A stretch of 64,000 nt of DNA from Acidobacteria bacterium RIFCSPLOWO2_12_FULL_68_19 (GTDB lineage Bacteria > Acidobacteriota > Vicinamibacteria > Vicinamibacterales > UBA2999). Position numbers and translations under genes: made by a program. Positions within the stretch are counted from its first letter, which is position 1; every line of letters begins with the position of its first letter. The stretch spans positions 104,235 through 168,234 of the forward strand of contig MELF01000010.1 of the NCBI GenBank assembly GCA_001767525.1, in the 5' to 3' direction. Below the pieces are notes generated by a model, which saw only the letters and a program-made list of their open reading frames with translations, made no database searches and was not told the origin of the DNA. Of this stretch, positions 43,000-51,235 are shown piece by piece.

Positions 43000-45528
43000 A
43001 TGAGCGTCCCCTCGCAGTTCGAGCGAAAGAGCCCGGAGAGCAGCGTCCTTGGTCTGGATGCAGCGCCCGACGCTGGACTGGCGCCGCAACCCAGCGCCGC
43101 GACGGGAGGGTCGGGGTACGGCTACGGCTATGGGTACAGCGGTAGCATGCCCTCGGGCGATTCCGAGCTGAGTTTCATCCACTATCTCCAGGTTCTGTAC
43201 CGTCGGCGGTACGTGGCGGCCACCGCGTTCCTCGTGGTCGTGCTGAGCGTAGCGCTCTACACGTTCACCGCCGTGCGCATCTACGAGGGAACCGTCCGCA
43301 TTCTCATCGAGCGCGACGACCCGAACGTCGTGTCGTTCCAGGAAGTGCTCGAGCAGAACGAAGTCACCGACGACTACTACGAAACGCAGTACCGGCTCCT
43401 GCAGGGCCGCGGCCTCGCGCGCCGCACCATCGACGCCCTCAATCTCTGGTCGCACCCGCAGTTCACCCAACCGGCGCGGCCAACGGTGCGCAGCGTGATC
43501 ATGATGCCGGTGAACGCGGTCGCCCGCTGGTTCGAGCCGCCCCGCCCGGTGGAGCCGCCGGATGCGGCAGAAACACGGGTACAGTCGAGGGTCATCAATC
43601 GGTTCCTCGCCGCTCTTGACGTATCCGCGGTGCGCTACAGCCGGCTCGTGGACGTGTCGTTCCGGTCGAACGATCCCGCCCTGGCGGCACGTGTGTCCAA
43701 CGCCCTGGCCGACCAGTACATCAAGCAGAGCGTCGAGCTGCGCTCGAATACGACGAAAGAAGCATCGGAGTTCCTCGTGCAGCAGCTGGCCGAACAGCGC
43801 AACAAGGTCGAAGCGAGCGAGCAGGCGCTGCAGGCCTATCGCGAGCGCACCGGCTCGGTCTCGTTCGAGGAACGCCAGAACGTCGTCGTGCAGCGGCTCG
43901 CGGATCTGAATGCCGCCGTGACGAAAGCTAATACGGTCCGGATTCAGAAGGAAGCCACGTACAACCAGGTCAAAGCCGTGCTCGAGAATCCCGCGGCAAT
44001 CGACACGGTGCCGGCCATTCTCTCGAATGCGTTCGTGCAGCAGCAGAAGACCGAGCTGGCGCAACTGCTCCGCCAGCGCGCCCAGCTGTCGGAGAAGCTC
44101 GGACCGAATCACCCCGACATGATCAAGGTGAACACCGCGATTCAGCTCGCCGAAACGCGACTGCAGGCCGAGGTCGCCCAGGTCCTCCAGGCGATGCGGA
44201 ACGATTACGAGGCGGCGCTGACCGAGGAGCGGACGCTGGCGAACGAGCTGAACCGCCAGAAGATCGAGGCCCAGCAGTTGAACCGCACCAGCATCGACTA
44301 CAGCGCGCTGCAGCGCGATGCCGCGGCGAACCGGCAGATGTTCGAGGCGCTGCTGAAGCGCACGCAGGAGACCGGCGTCTCCGAGGAACTGAAGACGGGC
44401 AATATTCGGGTCGTCGATCTTGCCGAGAACCCCACGGGCCCGATCTCGCCGAATATCTTCAACAGCCTGCTGATGGCGCTGCTCGGCGGCCTCACGCTCG
44501 CCGTCGGTCTGGCATTCGGCCTCGAGTACGCGGACGATCGCATCAAGAACCCCGACGAGATGAAGAAGCACCTGGGCCTGCCGTTCCTCGGCATGGTGCC
44601 GGCGCTGTTCGACAAGGGCGCGCACACGCCGCTCATCGGCCGCGGCGTGTCGGCCCTCTTCACCGAGAGCTTCCGCTCCATCCGTACCAACGTGCTCTTC
44701 TCGTCCACCGAGGAAGGAGGGCGGCTCGTCGTCATCACGAGCTCGGCGCCGGGCGAGGGCAAGACGATGGTGGTCACCAACCTCGCGGTGGCGCTCGCAC
44801 AGGCAGGGCACCGCGTCCTGCTCATGGACGCCGATATGCGCAAGCCGCGCGTCCACGAGGTGTTCGGCGTGCCCAGCTCCCCGGGGCTGTCGAATCTGAT
44901 GGTCGCCAACGCAACGGCGTCGGAGGTGATTCAGGAGTCGTCGACGCCCGGCCTGTGGGTGCTGTCGGCCGGTACTCACCCTCCCAATCCGTCGGAGCTC
45001 CTGGGATCGAAGCGATTCAAGGAGTTCGCGGCGTTCCTGATGCAGTACTTCGATTGGGTACTGCTCGATACGCCGCCGGTTATGGCCGTCACCGATGCGT
45101 CGATTGTCGCGAACCTGTCACACGGCGTGCTGTTCGTGGTTGGCTCCGAGATGACGAGCCGGCGCGTCGCGCAGCGGGCTGTCGAACAACTCGAGCTCGG
45201 ACAGGCCAAGTTCCTCGGCACCGTGCTCAACCGCGTCGATCTCGAGCACAACTCTTACTACTATTCCCGCTATTACCGTCCCGAGTACGGCGGCTACTAC
45301 GGTCCGGGGGCGCCGGGCGGTACCCAGACCGGCACCGGTGCCGGACCACCCGCCGCCAACAGCGGCGGGGTGGGGACCCGCGCGGCTCGCGTCGCCGCCG
45401 CGACGGCCGCGAAGGCCGCGAGCGTGGCGGCCACCGTCGGATCAAGACTCGTGCGGCGCACGGCCGAAAGCGCCTCGGGAACGCTGCAGCCGGGGTTGCG
45501 AACGCGGGGCGACATCCGACACCTGTAG
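43000..45528 (+). CDS. Wzz/GNVR chain-length protein fused to tyrosine autokinase (BY-kinase)
   Basis: An 842-residue inner-membrane protein. A Tyr/Gly-rich tail (GYGYGYGYSGS) precedes membrane segment 1 (about 70-92). A Wzz and coiled-coil periplasmic domain runs to about 485, membrane segment 2 is at about 488-508, and the kinase begins near 550. Walker A is SSAPGEGKT (about 580-588), Walker A' is VLLMDADMRKP and Walker B is WVLLDTPPV. A tyrosine cluster (YYYSRYYRPEYGGYY) near the C-terminus is the autophosphorylation site. It controls polymer length and export. The last 80 residues are Ala/Gly-rich. Confidence 0.95.
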   Translation: MSVPSQFERKSPESSVLGLDAAPDAGLAPQPSAATGGSGYGYGYGYSGSMPSGDSELSFIHYLQVLYRRRYVAATAFLVVVLSVALYTFTAVRIYEGTVRILIERDDPNVVSFQEVLEQNEVTDDYYETQYRLLQGRGLARRTIDALNLWSHPQFTQPARPTVRSVIMMPVNAVARWFEPPRPVEPPDAAETRVQSRVINRFLAALDVSAVRYSRLVDVSFRSNDPALAARVSNALADQYIKQSVELRSNTTKEASEFLVQQLAEQRNKVEASEQALQAYRERTGSVSFEERQNVVVQRLADLNAAVTKANTVRIQKEATYNQVKAVLENPAAIDTVPAILSNAFVQQQKTELAQLLRQRAQLSEKLGPNHPDMIKVNTAIQLAETRLQAEVAQVLQAMRNDYEAALTEERTLANELNRQKIEAQQLNRTSIDYSALQRDAAANRQMFEALLKRTQETGVSEELKTGNIRVVDLAENPTGPISPNIFNSLLMALLGGLTLAVGLAFGLEYADDRIKNPDEMKKHLGLPFLGMVPALFDKGAHTPLIGRGVSALFTESFRSIRTNVLFSSTEEGGRLVVITSSAPGEGKTMVVTNLAVALAQAGHRVLLMDADMRKPRVHEVFGVPSSPGLSNLMVANATASEVIQESSTPGLWVLSAGTHPPNPSELLGSKRFKEFAAFLMQYFDWVLLDTPPVMAVTDASIVANLSHGVLFVVGSEMTSRRVAQRAVEQLELGQAKFLGTVLNRVDLEHNSYYYSRYYRPEYGGYYGPGAPGGTQTGTGAGPPAANSGGVGTRAARVAAATAAKAASVAATVGSRLVRRTAESASGTLQPGLRTRGDIRHL

Positions 45529-45558
45529 GAGAACGTTTTCCGCAATTCTTGACCACCC

Positions 45559-45574
45559 TGGCACGGCCGTTGTA
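45559..45574 (+). promoter_or_regulatory. Sigma-54 promoter candidate of the small 88-residue gene
   Basis: TGGCACG-GCCG-TTGTA has a perfect -24 element and a -12 element with one change from TTGCA. The predicted start of transcription falls at about 45584-45586, essentially on the ATG at 45586. A sigma-70-like pair (TTGACC at 45549, TAGGCT at 45573, 18-nt spacer) overlaps it. Sigma-54 control is known in several bacterial exopolysaccharide loci. Confidence 0.6.
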
Positions 45575-45585
45575 GGCTACCGCCC

Positions 45586-45852
45586 ATGTCATTCATAGAC
45601 AGCGCCATAGAAGCCCTCGACCGTACCGAGGCGTCGCTGCACTCGCTCATCACCGACGCGCTCAAAGCGAAAGCGTACGGTGAAGTAGCCACGATCGCAG
45701 CGTTGGCGCAGTCGCTGGCCGCCATCAGCGCCGGACGGTCGCAAGCCAAACGGTCGGAATCGACCCTCACAACGCCCACTCCGGCCGCGGTGCCTGCTGC
45801 GTCCGAGGTCGCCAAGAGCGAACCCTCCTGGATGCGACCCAAGAATCCTTAG
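45586..45852 (+). CDS. Small conserved-looking hypothetical protein (88 aa)
   Basis: An acidic-helical start (MSFIDSAIEALDRTEASLHS, LITDALKAKAYGEVATIAAL) is followed by a Ser/Thr/Pro/Ala-rich tail ending SWMRPKNP. No signal peptide or membrane segment. I recognise no family. Support for it being real: its own strong promoter candidate, low-gap placement in the exopolysaccharide locus and typical codon choice. It could be a regulator or an assembly factor of the locus; this is a guess. Confidence 0.6.
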   Translation: MSFIDSAIEALDRTEASLHSLITDALKAKAYGEVATIAALAQSLAAISAGRSQAKRSESTLTTPTPAAVPAASEVAKSEPSWMRPKNP

Positions 45853-46078
45853 GCATTCCTCGTCCCCACCGGCTCCATCGTCTCCAATTTGAAGCGACCA
45901 GCAGGTGGGTTCTACCACCGCCGGATGGGCGTCTGTGGTCGTTATTATGACTCTATGAAGCAGAATTGCCTCAGATCCAGCCTGCCAGTACAATGATTTC
46001 GCTTACACATCAAGCCGATAAATCTCATGCTGGCTGCGGGTTCCCTCTGCTCGGTGGGCTGGTTCAGCGGAACCGGGC

Positions 46079-46116
46079 GAAGATTTGTCGTGTAAGTGAA
46101 GACTTGTCGTGTAAGT
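46079..46116. repeat. 19-bp direct repeat in a promoter region
   Basis: Two adjacent 19-bp copies, GAAGATTTGTCGTGTAAGT and GAAGACTTGTCGTGTAAGT, differ at one base. They lie just upstream of the lipoprotein gene. Tandem copies of this size, about two helical turns, can be a paired binding site for a dimeric regulator. The rest of the gene-free stretch 45853-46130 holds -10-like TATTAT (45942-45947) and TACAAT (45988-45993) boxes, with nothing else recognisable. Confidence 0.6.
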
Positions 46117-46130
46117 GACGGGGCGAAGCT

Positions 46131-46757
46131 GTGCCTGGTGTGCTCGCTCATCGACCTGTAGGGCGCTCCACAGGAGTGCTGGTGGCCTGCGCGGTGGCGG
46201 CCGGAGGCTGCCGGATGTCCGACGGCGACGCGAAGCGGATTGAGCCGGTCTACGACCGGAGCACCGGCCGCCTGCAACTGCTGCGGTACGACGCGAACGG
46301 CGACGGACGTGTCGATACATGGAGCTACATGGACGGGGCGCGCGTCGTCCGGATCGAGCTCGATACGAATCACGACCAGACAATCGACCGGTGGGAGTAC
46401 TACGGCGCCGACCAGCGGATCGAGCGCGTCGGGTCGTCACGCCTCGAGGACGGGACTCCGGATTCCTGGGCGTACTACGCCGCTGACGGAACGCTGAGCC
46501 GGGTCGAGCTTTCGATGAAGCGCAACGGAAACATCAATCGTATCGAGTACTACGCAAGTGGCGCCATGGTCCGCGCCGAAGAGGACACCAACGGCGACGC
46601 CCGGGTCGACAAGTGGGAAAGCTATGACGGTCGCCGCCTCGCCTCGGTCGCATTCGATACCACGTTTCGTGGTACGCCCGATCGACGCCTGGTCTACGGC
46701 ACCGATGGCAGCGCGCGGCTGGAACTACTGCCCGGGACGACGCCATCTCGACCGTAG
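46131..46757 (+). CDS. Lipoprotein with calcium-loop-like DxDxDG repeats
   Basis: About 208 residues from a GTG, with a signal ending in lipobox AAGGC, so it is likely an outer-membrane or periplasmic lipoprotein. The mature part repeats a 35-40-residue pattern: YDANGDGRVDTWSY, LDTNHDQTIDRWEYY and EDTNGDARVDKWESY, resembling dockerin/EF-hand calcium loops, interspersed with less conserved copies. It may bind calcium and polysaccharide or act in matrix assembly. I know no named family. The mature region begins RMSDGDAKRIEP. Confidence 0.72.
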   Translation: MPGVLAHRPVGRSTGVLVACAVAAGGCRMSDGDAKRIEPVYDRSTGRLQLLRYDANGDGRVDTWSYMDGARVVRIELDTNHDQTIDRWEYYGADQRIERVGSSRLEDGTPDSWAYYAADGTLSRVELSMKRNGNINRIEYYASGAMVRAEEDTNGDARVDKWESYDGRRLASVAFDTTFRGTPDRRLVYGTDGSARLELLPGTTPSRP

Positions 46758-46773
46758 TGGTCTCTTTATTGCA
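46758..46773 (+). promoter_or_regulatory. Possible sigma-54-like promoter upstream of the CPR-domain gene
   Basis: TGGTCTC-TTTA-TTGCA has a perfect -12 element and the correct GG-N10-GC spacing, but the -24 element matches only at TGG. It lies in an unusually AT-rich patch right after the lipoprotein stop and would give a 5' UTR of about 135 nt. Confidence 0.35.
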
Positions 46774-46921
46774 TAATTCACTATTCGGGAGATTGTCGAC
46801 CGCTGGTGGGCGTGGGGAGTGGAGTCGGGCGGCCATCCAGCCGAAACTGTACAGGTACAAGGAATTGCGCGGGCTGACCGATCGTCGGGACGAGGGAAGG
46901 CATTTACGAGCGAGGAGCATC

Positions 46922-47467
46922 ATGCGTCACATTGCTGTCGTTGTTCTGGCCGCAGCGGCGTGGCTGGCGATATCGGACCGCGCCAGCGCGCAGGCGCCGG
47001 CCGCCGCTGCTCGACCCCAGACCCTCATCGGCGGGACGGTGGTCCCTCCAAACGAGGCCGCCACCATCAATGGTACGGTCGTGAGCCCGACGGGTGAGCC
47101 GCTCACCAACGTCGTTGCGCAGGCGCGGAATCTGCTGACCGCGCAGATCAGCGGATCGACGGAGACCGGCAGCACGGGCGCATACACGATCACGAACCTG
47201 CCGCCCGGCATCTACGTGATGGAAATCGTCGATGTCGATGGGCAGATCATCGGCGTGAGCGCCTACGTCGCCGCGGCGGCTGGCGCCACGGTCGCAGCGT
47301 CCATCACCGCGACGAGCGGCATCTTGAGCGCCGTCGGCACGGTCACCGGTCTCGCGGCCACGCTGACGACTGCGGCGGCCGAGAGCGTGAAGTTCGCGGC
47401 GGCCGCGGCGGGGGTCGCCGGAGTCGTGGCGCCGCCGGCGGTTCCGACTGCGAGTCCATCGCGCTGA
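46922..47467 (+). CDS. Secreted carboxypeptidase-regulatory-like (CNA-B fold) protein
   Basis: A 181-residue protein starting MRHIAVVVLAAAAWLAISDRASAQ, a clear signal peptide, with GAGGAG upstream. Residues about 45-105 form a carboxypeptidase-regulatory-like beta sandwich (INGTVVSPTGEPLTNVVAQA, GAYTITNLPPGIYVMEIVD). The C-terminal third is an Ala/Thr/Val-rich stretch (AAAAGATVAASITATSGILS) with possible amphipathic or hydrophobic character. Function is unknown; its place before the barrel and export genes suggests a periplasmic or outer-membrane accessory role in polymer export. Confidence 0.8.
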   Translation: MRHIAVVVLAAAAWLAISDRASAQAPAAAARPQTLIGGTVVPPNEAATINGTVVSPTGEPLTNVVAQARNLLTAQISGSTETGSTGAYTITNLPPGIYVMEIVDVDGQIIGVSAYVAAAAGATVAASITATSGILSAVGTVTGLAATLTTAAAESVKFAAAAAGVAGVVAPPAVPTASPSR

Positions 47468-48684
47468 GCGAGCGTCCAATTCGGGTCCGGGACGCGATTG
47501 TCCTCGTGCTCCTCGGCACGGCTCCGGCATTCGGTCAAACCACGCCGGATCCCGATGCCGAGGCGAGCATGCGCTTCGGCCCCCTCTCGCTGAGATCGAC
47601 CTTCGCGCTGCGCAATATCGGCGTCGACACGAACGTGTTCAACGAAGCCGACACCGCGACTCCCCAGAGCGATTTCACGATGACGTTCACGCCGACGACC
47701 AACCTGTGGTTCCGGATGGGTCGGACCTGGATCACCGGCCTGGTCAACGTTGACTGGGTGTACTACCGCCGGTTCGTGTCGGAGCGCTCCGCCAATTCGA
47801 CCTACCAGGTCGGCGTGGCGCGGACGTTCAACCGCCTCTCGCTCGGGGGCGCCGTGCGCCGCCTCAGCACCCGCGAGCGTCCAGGGTTCGAGATCGACGC
47901 GCGGTCGCAGCGCCTCGAAGTGGAGTGGAACGGCAACGTCGAAATGCGCACCCTTGGAAAGACCTTCGTGGGTGTCCGAACGTCGCGACGCGGTGTCGAG
48001 TTCGACCGCTTTGCGATGTTCCGCGAGACGAACCTCGCGCAGGAACTGAACCGAACGACCACGGCGCGAGCGGTCTTCGTGCGGTATGCGATGACTCCGC
48101 TGACCACCGTACTCGTCGAAGTGGGCCGCGAGCACGACCGGTTCGTCTTTTCGCCGTTCCGGGACGCCGACTCGACCCGGGTCACCGGTACGGCCAGTTT
48201 TCAGCCGCTGGCGCTCCTCAACGGGAGCGCGACGGTCGGGTACCGCCACTTCACCCCGCTGGTGACCGATGTCCCTCCATTCCGGGGTGCGACAACCGCA
48301 ATGGCGCTGTCGTACAGCCTGCTGGGCACCACCCGTTTTGGCGTCGAGGCGAACCGGGACGTACAGCCGTCCTTCGAGTTCGAGCATCCGTACTACGTGG
48401 ACACCGGGTTGACGCTGTCCGTGCAGCAGCAGGTGTTCGGCCCCTTCGACCTGCTGGGCCGGGTGACCACCCGGCGCCTCGCCTATCGGAACCGGCTGGG
48501 CGTCCGCCTGGAGGTCGCCAATCGGACGGATCGGGTCGGCGGATTCGGCATCGGTGGCGGATACCGACTTGGGACCGACAAGCGCGTTGGTTTCCTCATC
48601 GAACGACAGAATCGGAGATCCAACCTCGACGAGAACCAGTTTGCCGGCGTACGGTTCGGCATGTCGTTGACGTATGAGCGGTAG
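47464..48684 (+). CDS. Outer-membrane beta-barrel protein of the exopolysaccharide locus
   Basis: About 406 residues. The frame contains no ATG, GTG or TTG before 47506, and the GTG there would leave too short a signal. A CTG at 47464 overlaps the upstream stop as CTGA and yields n-region LSERPIRVRD plus h-region AIVLVLLGTAPAFGQ, a good signal peptide. The body is a series of amphipathic strands (LNRTTTARAVFVRYAMTPL, FGVEANRDVQPSFEFEHPYY) ending RFGMSLTYER. Such barrels accompany exopolysaccharide export in other systems. The start remains tentative. Confidence 0.75.
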   Translation: MSERPIRVRDAIVLVLLGTAPAFGQTTPDPDAEASMRFGPLSLRSTFALRNIGVDTNVFNEADTATPQSDFTMTFTPTTNLWFRMGRTWITGLVNVDWVYYRRFVSERSANSTYQVGVARTFNRLSLGGAVRRLSTRERPGFEIDARSQRLEVEWNGNVEMRTLGKTFVGVRTSRRGVEFDRFAMFRETNLAQELNRTTTARAVFVRYAMTPLTTVLVEVGREHDRFVFSPFRDADSTRVTGTASFQPLALLNGSATVGYRHFTPLVTDVPPFRGATTAMALSYSLLGTTRFGVEANRDVQPSFEFEHPYYVDTGLTLSVQQQVFGPFDLLGRVTTRRLAYRNRLGVRLEVANRTDRVGGFGIGGGYRLGTDKRVGFLIERQNRRSNLDENQFAGVRFGMSLTYER

Positions 48685-49576
48685 AGCGGGCGCCTGGGTG
48701 CTGGTCGCGCTGACACTCGGCGCGACCGCACCCGCCTCGGGACAGGGACCGCCGCAGGCTGCGCCGCCGACCCCTGTCGCGCCGCCTGGCGGCCAGCCCG
48801 GCGCCAACTACGTCGTGGGCCCGCAGGACGTTCTCGTCATCACCTTCTACGACCAGCCCGAACTGACCGGCAAGTTCACCGTGGAAACCGACGGTTCGTT
48901 CACCTTCCCGCTGATCGGCCGCGTGAACATCGGCGGGATGACCCTCCGTGGCGTCGAAGCGGAGCTCCGACGGGAGCTCGTCAATCGGGGCTTCTTCAGG
49001 GACCCGCAATTGCTCGTGGCTGTCGAGTCGTACCGGAGCCAGCGGATCTACATCGTTGGTGAGGTCCGGACACCCGGCGCGTACCCGTTGTCCGGCGACA
49101 TGCGCCTGGTCGAGGCGCTCGCGCTTGCCGGGTCGACGCTGCCCACGGCGAGCGGTGAGGCCGTCATCGTGCACCAATCCGATCAGTCGTTGGTGCTCCA
49201 GCCGACATCGGCCGCGGTGGCGGAGTCGCGTGATGGGGGCTCCGACAACGTCGTGCGGGTCGACCTGCGCGAGCTGGAGAACGGCGACCTGACGCAGAAC
49301 GTACAGCTCCGGAGCGGCGACACGATTTTCGTGCTGCGCGCCGAAAGCGTGTACGTCTTCGGCCAGGTCAGGAATCCCGGCGCGTATCCGTTGCGGCAGA
49401 AAAACACGACCGTGCTCCAGGCGCTGTCGCTGGCCGGAGGCGTGAGCGATCGCGGCGCCACCGGCCGAATCCAGATCATCCGCATCGTCGACGGGAAGAA
49501 GCAGGAAATAGACGCCGACCTGACCGATTTCGTGCTGCCGCGCGACACCATCATCGTTCCCGAACGGTTCTTCTAG
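48674..49576 (+). CDS. Wza-type polysaccharide export protein (Poly_export + SLBB)
   Basis: A 300-residue exported protein: a signal peptide (GAWVLVALTLGATAPASGQ), then a Poly_export domain (YVVGPQDVLVITFYDQPELTGKFTVE, FTFPLIGRVNIGG) and two SLBB domains (IYIVGEVRTPGAYPLSGDM, VYVFGQVRNPGAYPLRQKN). It should form the periplasmic/outer-membrane conduit for the polymer. It lacks a lipobox cysteine and an obvious C-terminal transmembrane helix, so the neighbouring barrel may supply the outer-membrane pore. It overlaps the barrel gene by 11 bp. Confidence 0.94.
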   Translation: MSGRAGAWVLVALTLGATAPASGQGPPQAAPPTPVAPPGGQPGANYVVGPQDVLVITFYDQPELTGKFTVETDGSFTFPLIGRVNIGGMTLRGVEAELRRELVNRGFFRDPQLLVAVESYRSQRIYIVGEVRTPGAYPLSGDMRLVEALALAGSTLPTASGEAVIVHQSDQSLVLQPTSAAVAESRDGGSDNVVRVDLRELENGDLTQNVQLRSGDTIFVLRAESVYVFGQVRNPGAYPLRQKNTTVLQALSLAGGVSDRGATGRIQIIRIVDGKKQEIDADLTDFVLPRDTIIVPERFF

Positions 49577-49579
49577 GCT

Positions 49580-51199
49580 CTGAACCCGACCGCTCCCTCC
49601 ACCCACACGATCGATCACCGCGGCGTCAATCCGCCGTCGGCGCAGCGTGCCACTCCGCCCCTCAGCGCCGGCGCGATTCCGGCCGGCGACGACGACCGGA
49701 TCCCGCGACTCTTCCTCGGGGCGACCGACGTCGCGGTGCTCGGGCTGACGTTTCTCGGCGCCTACGCCCTGGCGCCGGCAGTACAGCGCGCGCTGCTGCC
49801 GGGGGGCCGGCTTGCCGGCCTGCTCCCGGCGATCGTCCCGGTTCCACCCGCTCTCGCGCCTGAATTCGTTCCCCTCGAGGAGGTCATCTGGCTGCTCATC
49901 GCCACGGCGCCGGCCACGCTGGTGGTCATGGAGCTGGCGGGCGGTTACAGCCGGCTGCTCCCCCAGTCGGTGCTGCGGCTCGTGGGCACCGCGGCACTGG
50001 CCCAGACGATCGCCATCAGCTTCGGTGCGCTGATCGGCGTCGCGCTGAAACTGTCCAGCTCGAGCCGCGTCGTCATCTTCACGTACGGCGCGCTGTCGGC
50101 GCTCGGTCTCATCGCCTATCGAGGCGCCGTCTGGGGCTATCAGCGACGCCGTGCCGCCGCAGGCGTCTACGCGAAGAACGTGCTGCTCATCGGGCAGCCG
50201 CGCGCCATCGAATGGATGGTCGAGCACTTCCGCCGGCACGTATCGGAACGTGACTTCCGTCTGGCGGGATGGTTGCGTGTGCCGTCACCGCCCGGGCACG
50301 TCCCCGAGCGGCGCCGCGACGACGCGCTCCGCCAGATTCCGATCGAGCGGCTCGGCGAGGTCGAAGAACTGGGCGAACTGTTGATCCACCAGCCCATTCA
50401 CGAGGTGGTGGCCATCCAATCGCTGATCGATCGCAACTGGCTCAGGCCGGTGATGGAGCAATGCGGGTACTTCCGCATCCGGCTTCGCGTCGTGCCCGAC
50501 GCATTGATGTCGAACCTCCGGCACCTGCAGCTCACCTTCCCCACCGATCCGCTGCGGTTGCCCGAAGTGGTGCTGTCGCCCCCCTACGTCGACGCCGATG
50601 TGCTGTTCGTCAAGCGACTGATCGACATCGTCGTGTCGGCGACGCTGCTGGTGCTGCTGTCGCCGCTCCTTCTTCTCATTGCCGTCGCGATCAAGATGAC
50701 GACGCCGCACCTCCCCGCCTTCTATCCCTGGCACGTCGTCGGCCTGAGCGGCCGTCCGTTCACCGGCTACAAGTTCACGACGATGGTCGCCGATGCCGAC
50801 GAGCAGAAGCGGCGCCTGATGGCCCGCAACGAGATGCAGGGCCCCGTCTTCAAGATCCAGGACGACCCCCGGGTGACGCCGCTCGGCCGCTTCCTGCGCA
50901 AGTACAGTCTCAACGAGCTGCCGCAGCTCTGGAGCGTGCTGAAAGGCGACATGAGCCTGGTGGGACCGAGGCCGGCGGGACCGCACGAGCTGGCCCGATA
51001 CGAGCTCTGGCACAAGCGAAAGCTCTCGGTGAAGCCGGGCATCACCTGCCTCTGGCAGGTCAGCGGCCGCAACCGGATCAGCGATTTCGACGATTGGGTG
51101 CGTCTCGACCTCGAGTACATCGAGCGCTGGAGCCTCTGGCTCGACGCGCGCATCCTCGCCCGCACGGTCTGGACCGTGTTGTCGGGCAGCGGCTCGTAG
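49580..51199 (+). CDS. Exopolysaccharide polyprenyl-phosphate sugar transferase (WbaP/PglC type)
   Basis: About 539 residues. The C-terminal 210 residues are the bacterial sugar transferase domain (DVLFVKRLIDIVVSATLLVL, KYSLNELPQLWSVLKGDMSL, VGPRPAGPHE, KPGITCLWQVSGRN), which puts the first sugar phosphate on undecaprenyl phosphate. The N-terminal half holds membrane segments and a nucleotide-binding-like region. The start is unclear: the frame follows directly on the wza stop (TAG GCT CTG), and the first GTG (49736) would cut into the first membrane segment. I use the CTG at 49580 provisionally. Confidence 0.88.
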   Translation: MNPTAPSTHTIDHRGVNPPSAQRATPPLSAGAIPAGDDDRIPRLFLGATDVAVLGLTFLGAYALAPAVQRALLPGGRLAGLLPAIVPVPPALAPEFVPLEEVIWLLIATAPATLVVMELAGGYSRLLPQSVLRLVGTAALAQTIAISFGALIGVALKLSSSSRVVIFTYGALSALGLIAYRGAVWGYQRRRAAAGVYAKNVLLIGQPRAIEWMVEHFRRHVSERDFRLAGWLRVPSPPGHVPERRRDDALRQIPIERLGEVEELGELLIHQPIHEVVAIQSLIDRNWLRPVMEQCGYFRIRLRVVPDALMSNLRHLQLTFPTDPLRLPEVVLSPPYVDADVLFVKRLIDIVVSATLLVLLSPLLLLIAVAIKMTTPHLPAFYPWHVVGLSGRPFTGYKFTTMVADADEQKRRLMARNEMQGPVFKIQDDPRVTPLGRFLRKYSLNELPQLWSVLKGDMSLVGPRPAGPHELARYELWHKRKLSVKPGITCLWQVSGRNRISDFDDWVRLDLEYIERWSLWLDARILARTVWTVLSGSGS

Positions 51200-51235
51200 C
51201 AGCCGCGAACCCGCGGCCCCCTCAGCTCGACATCC

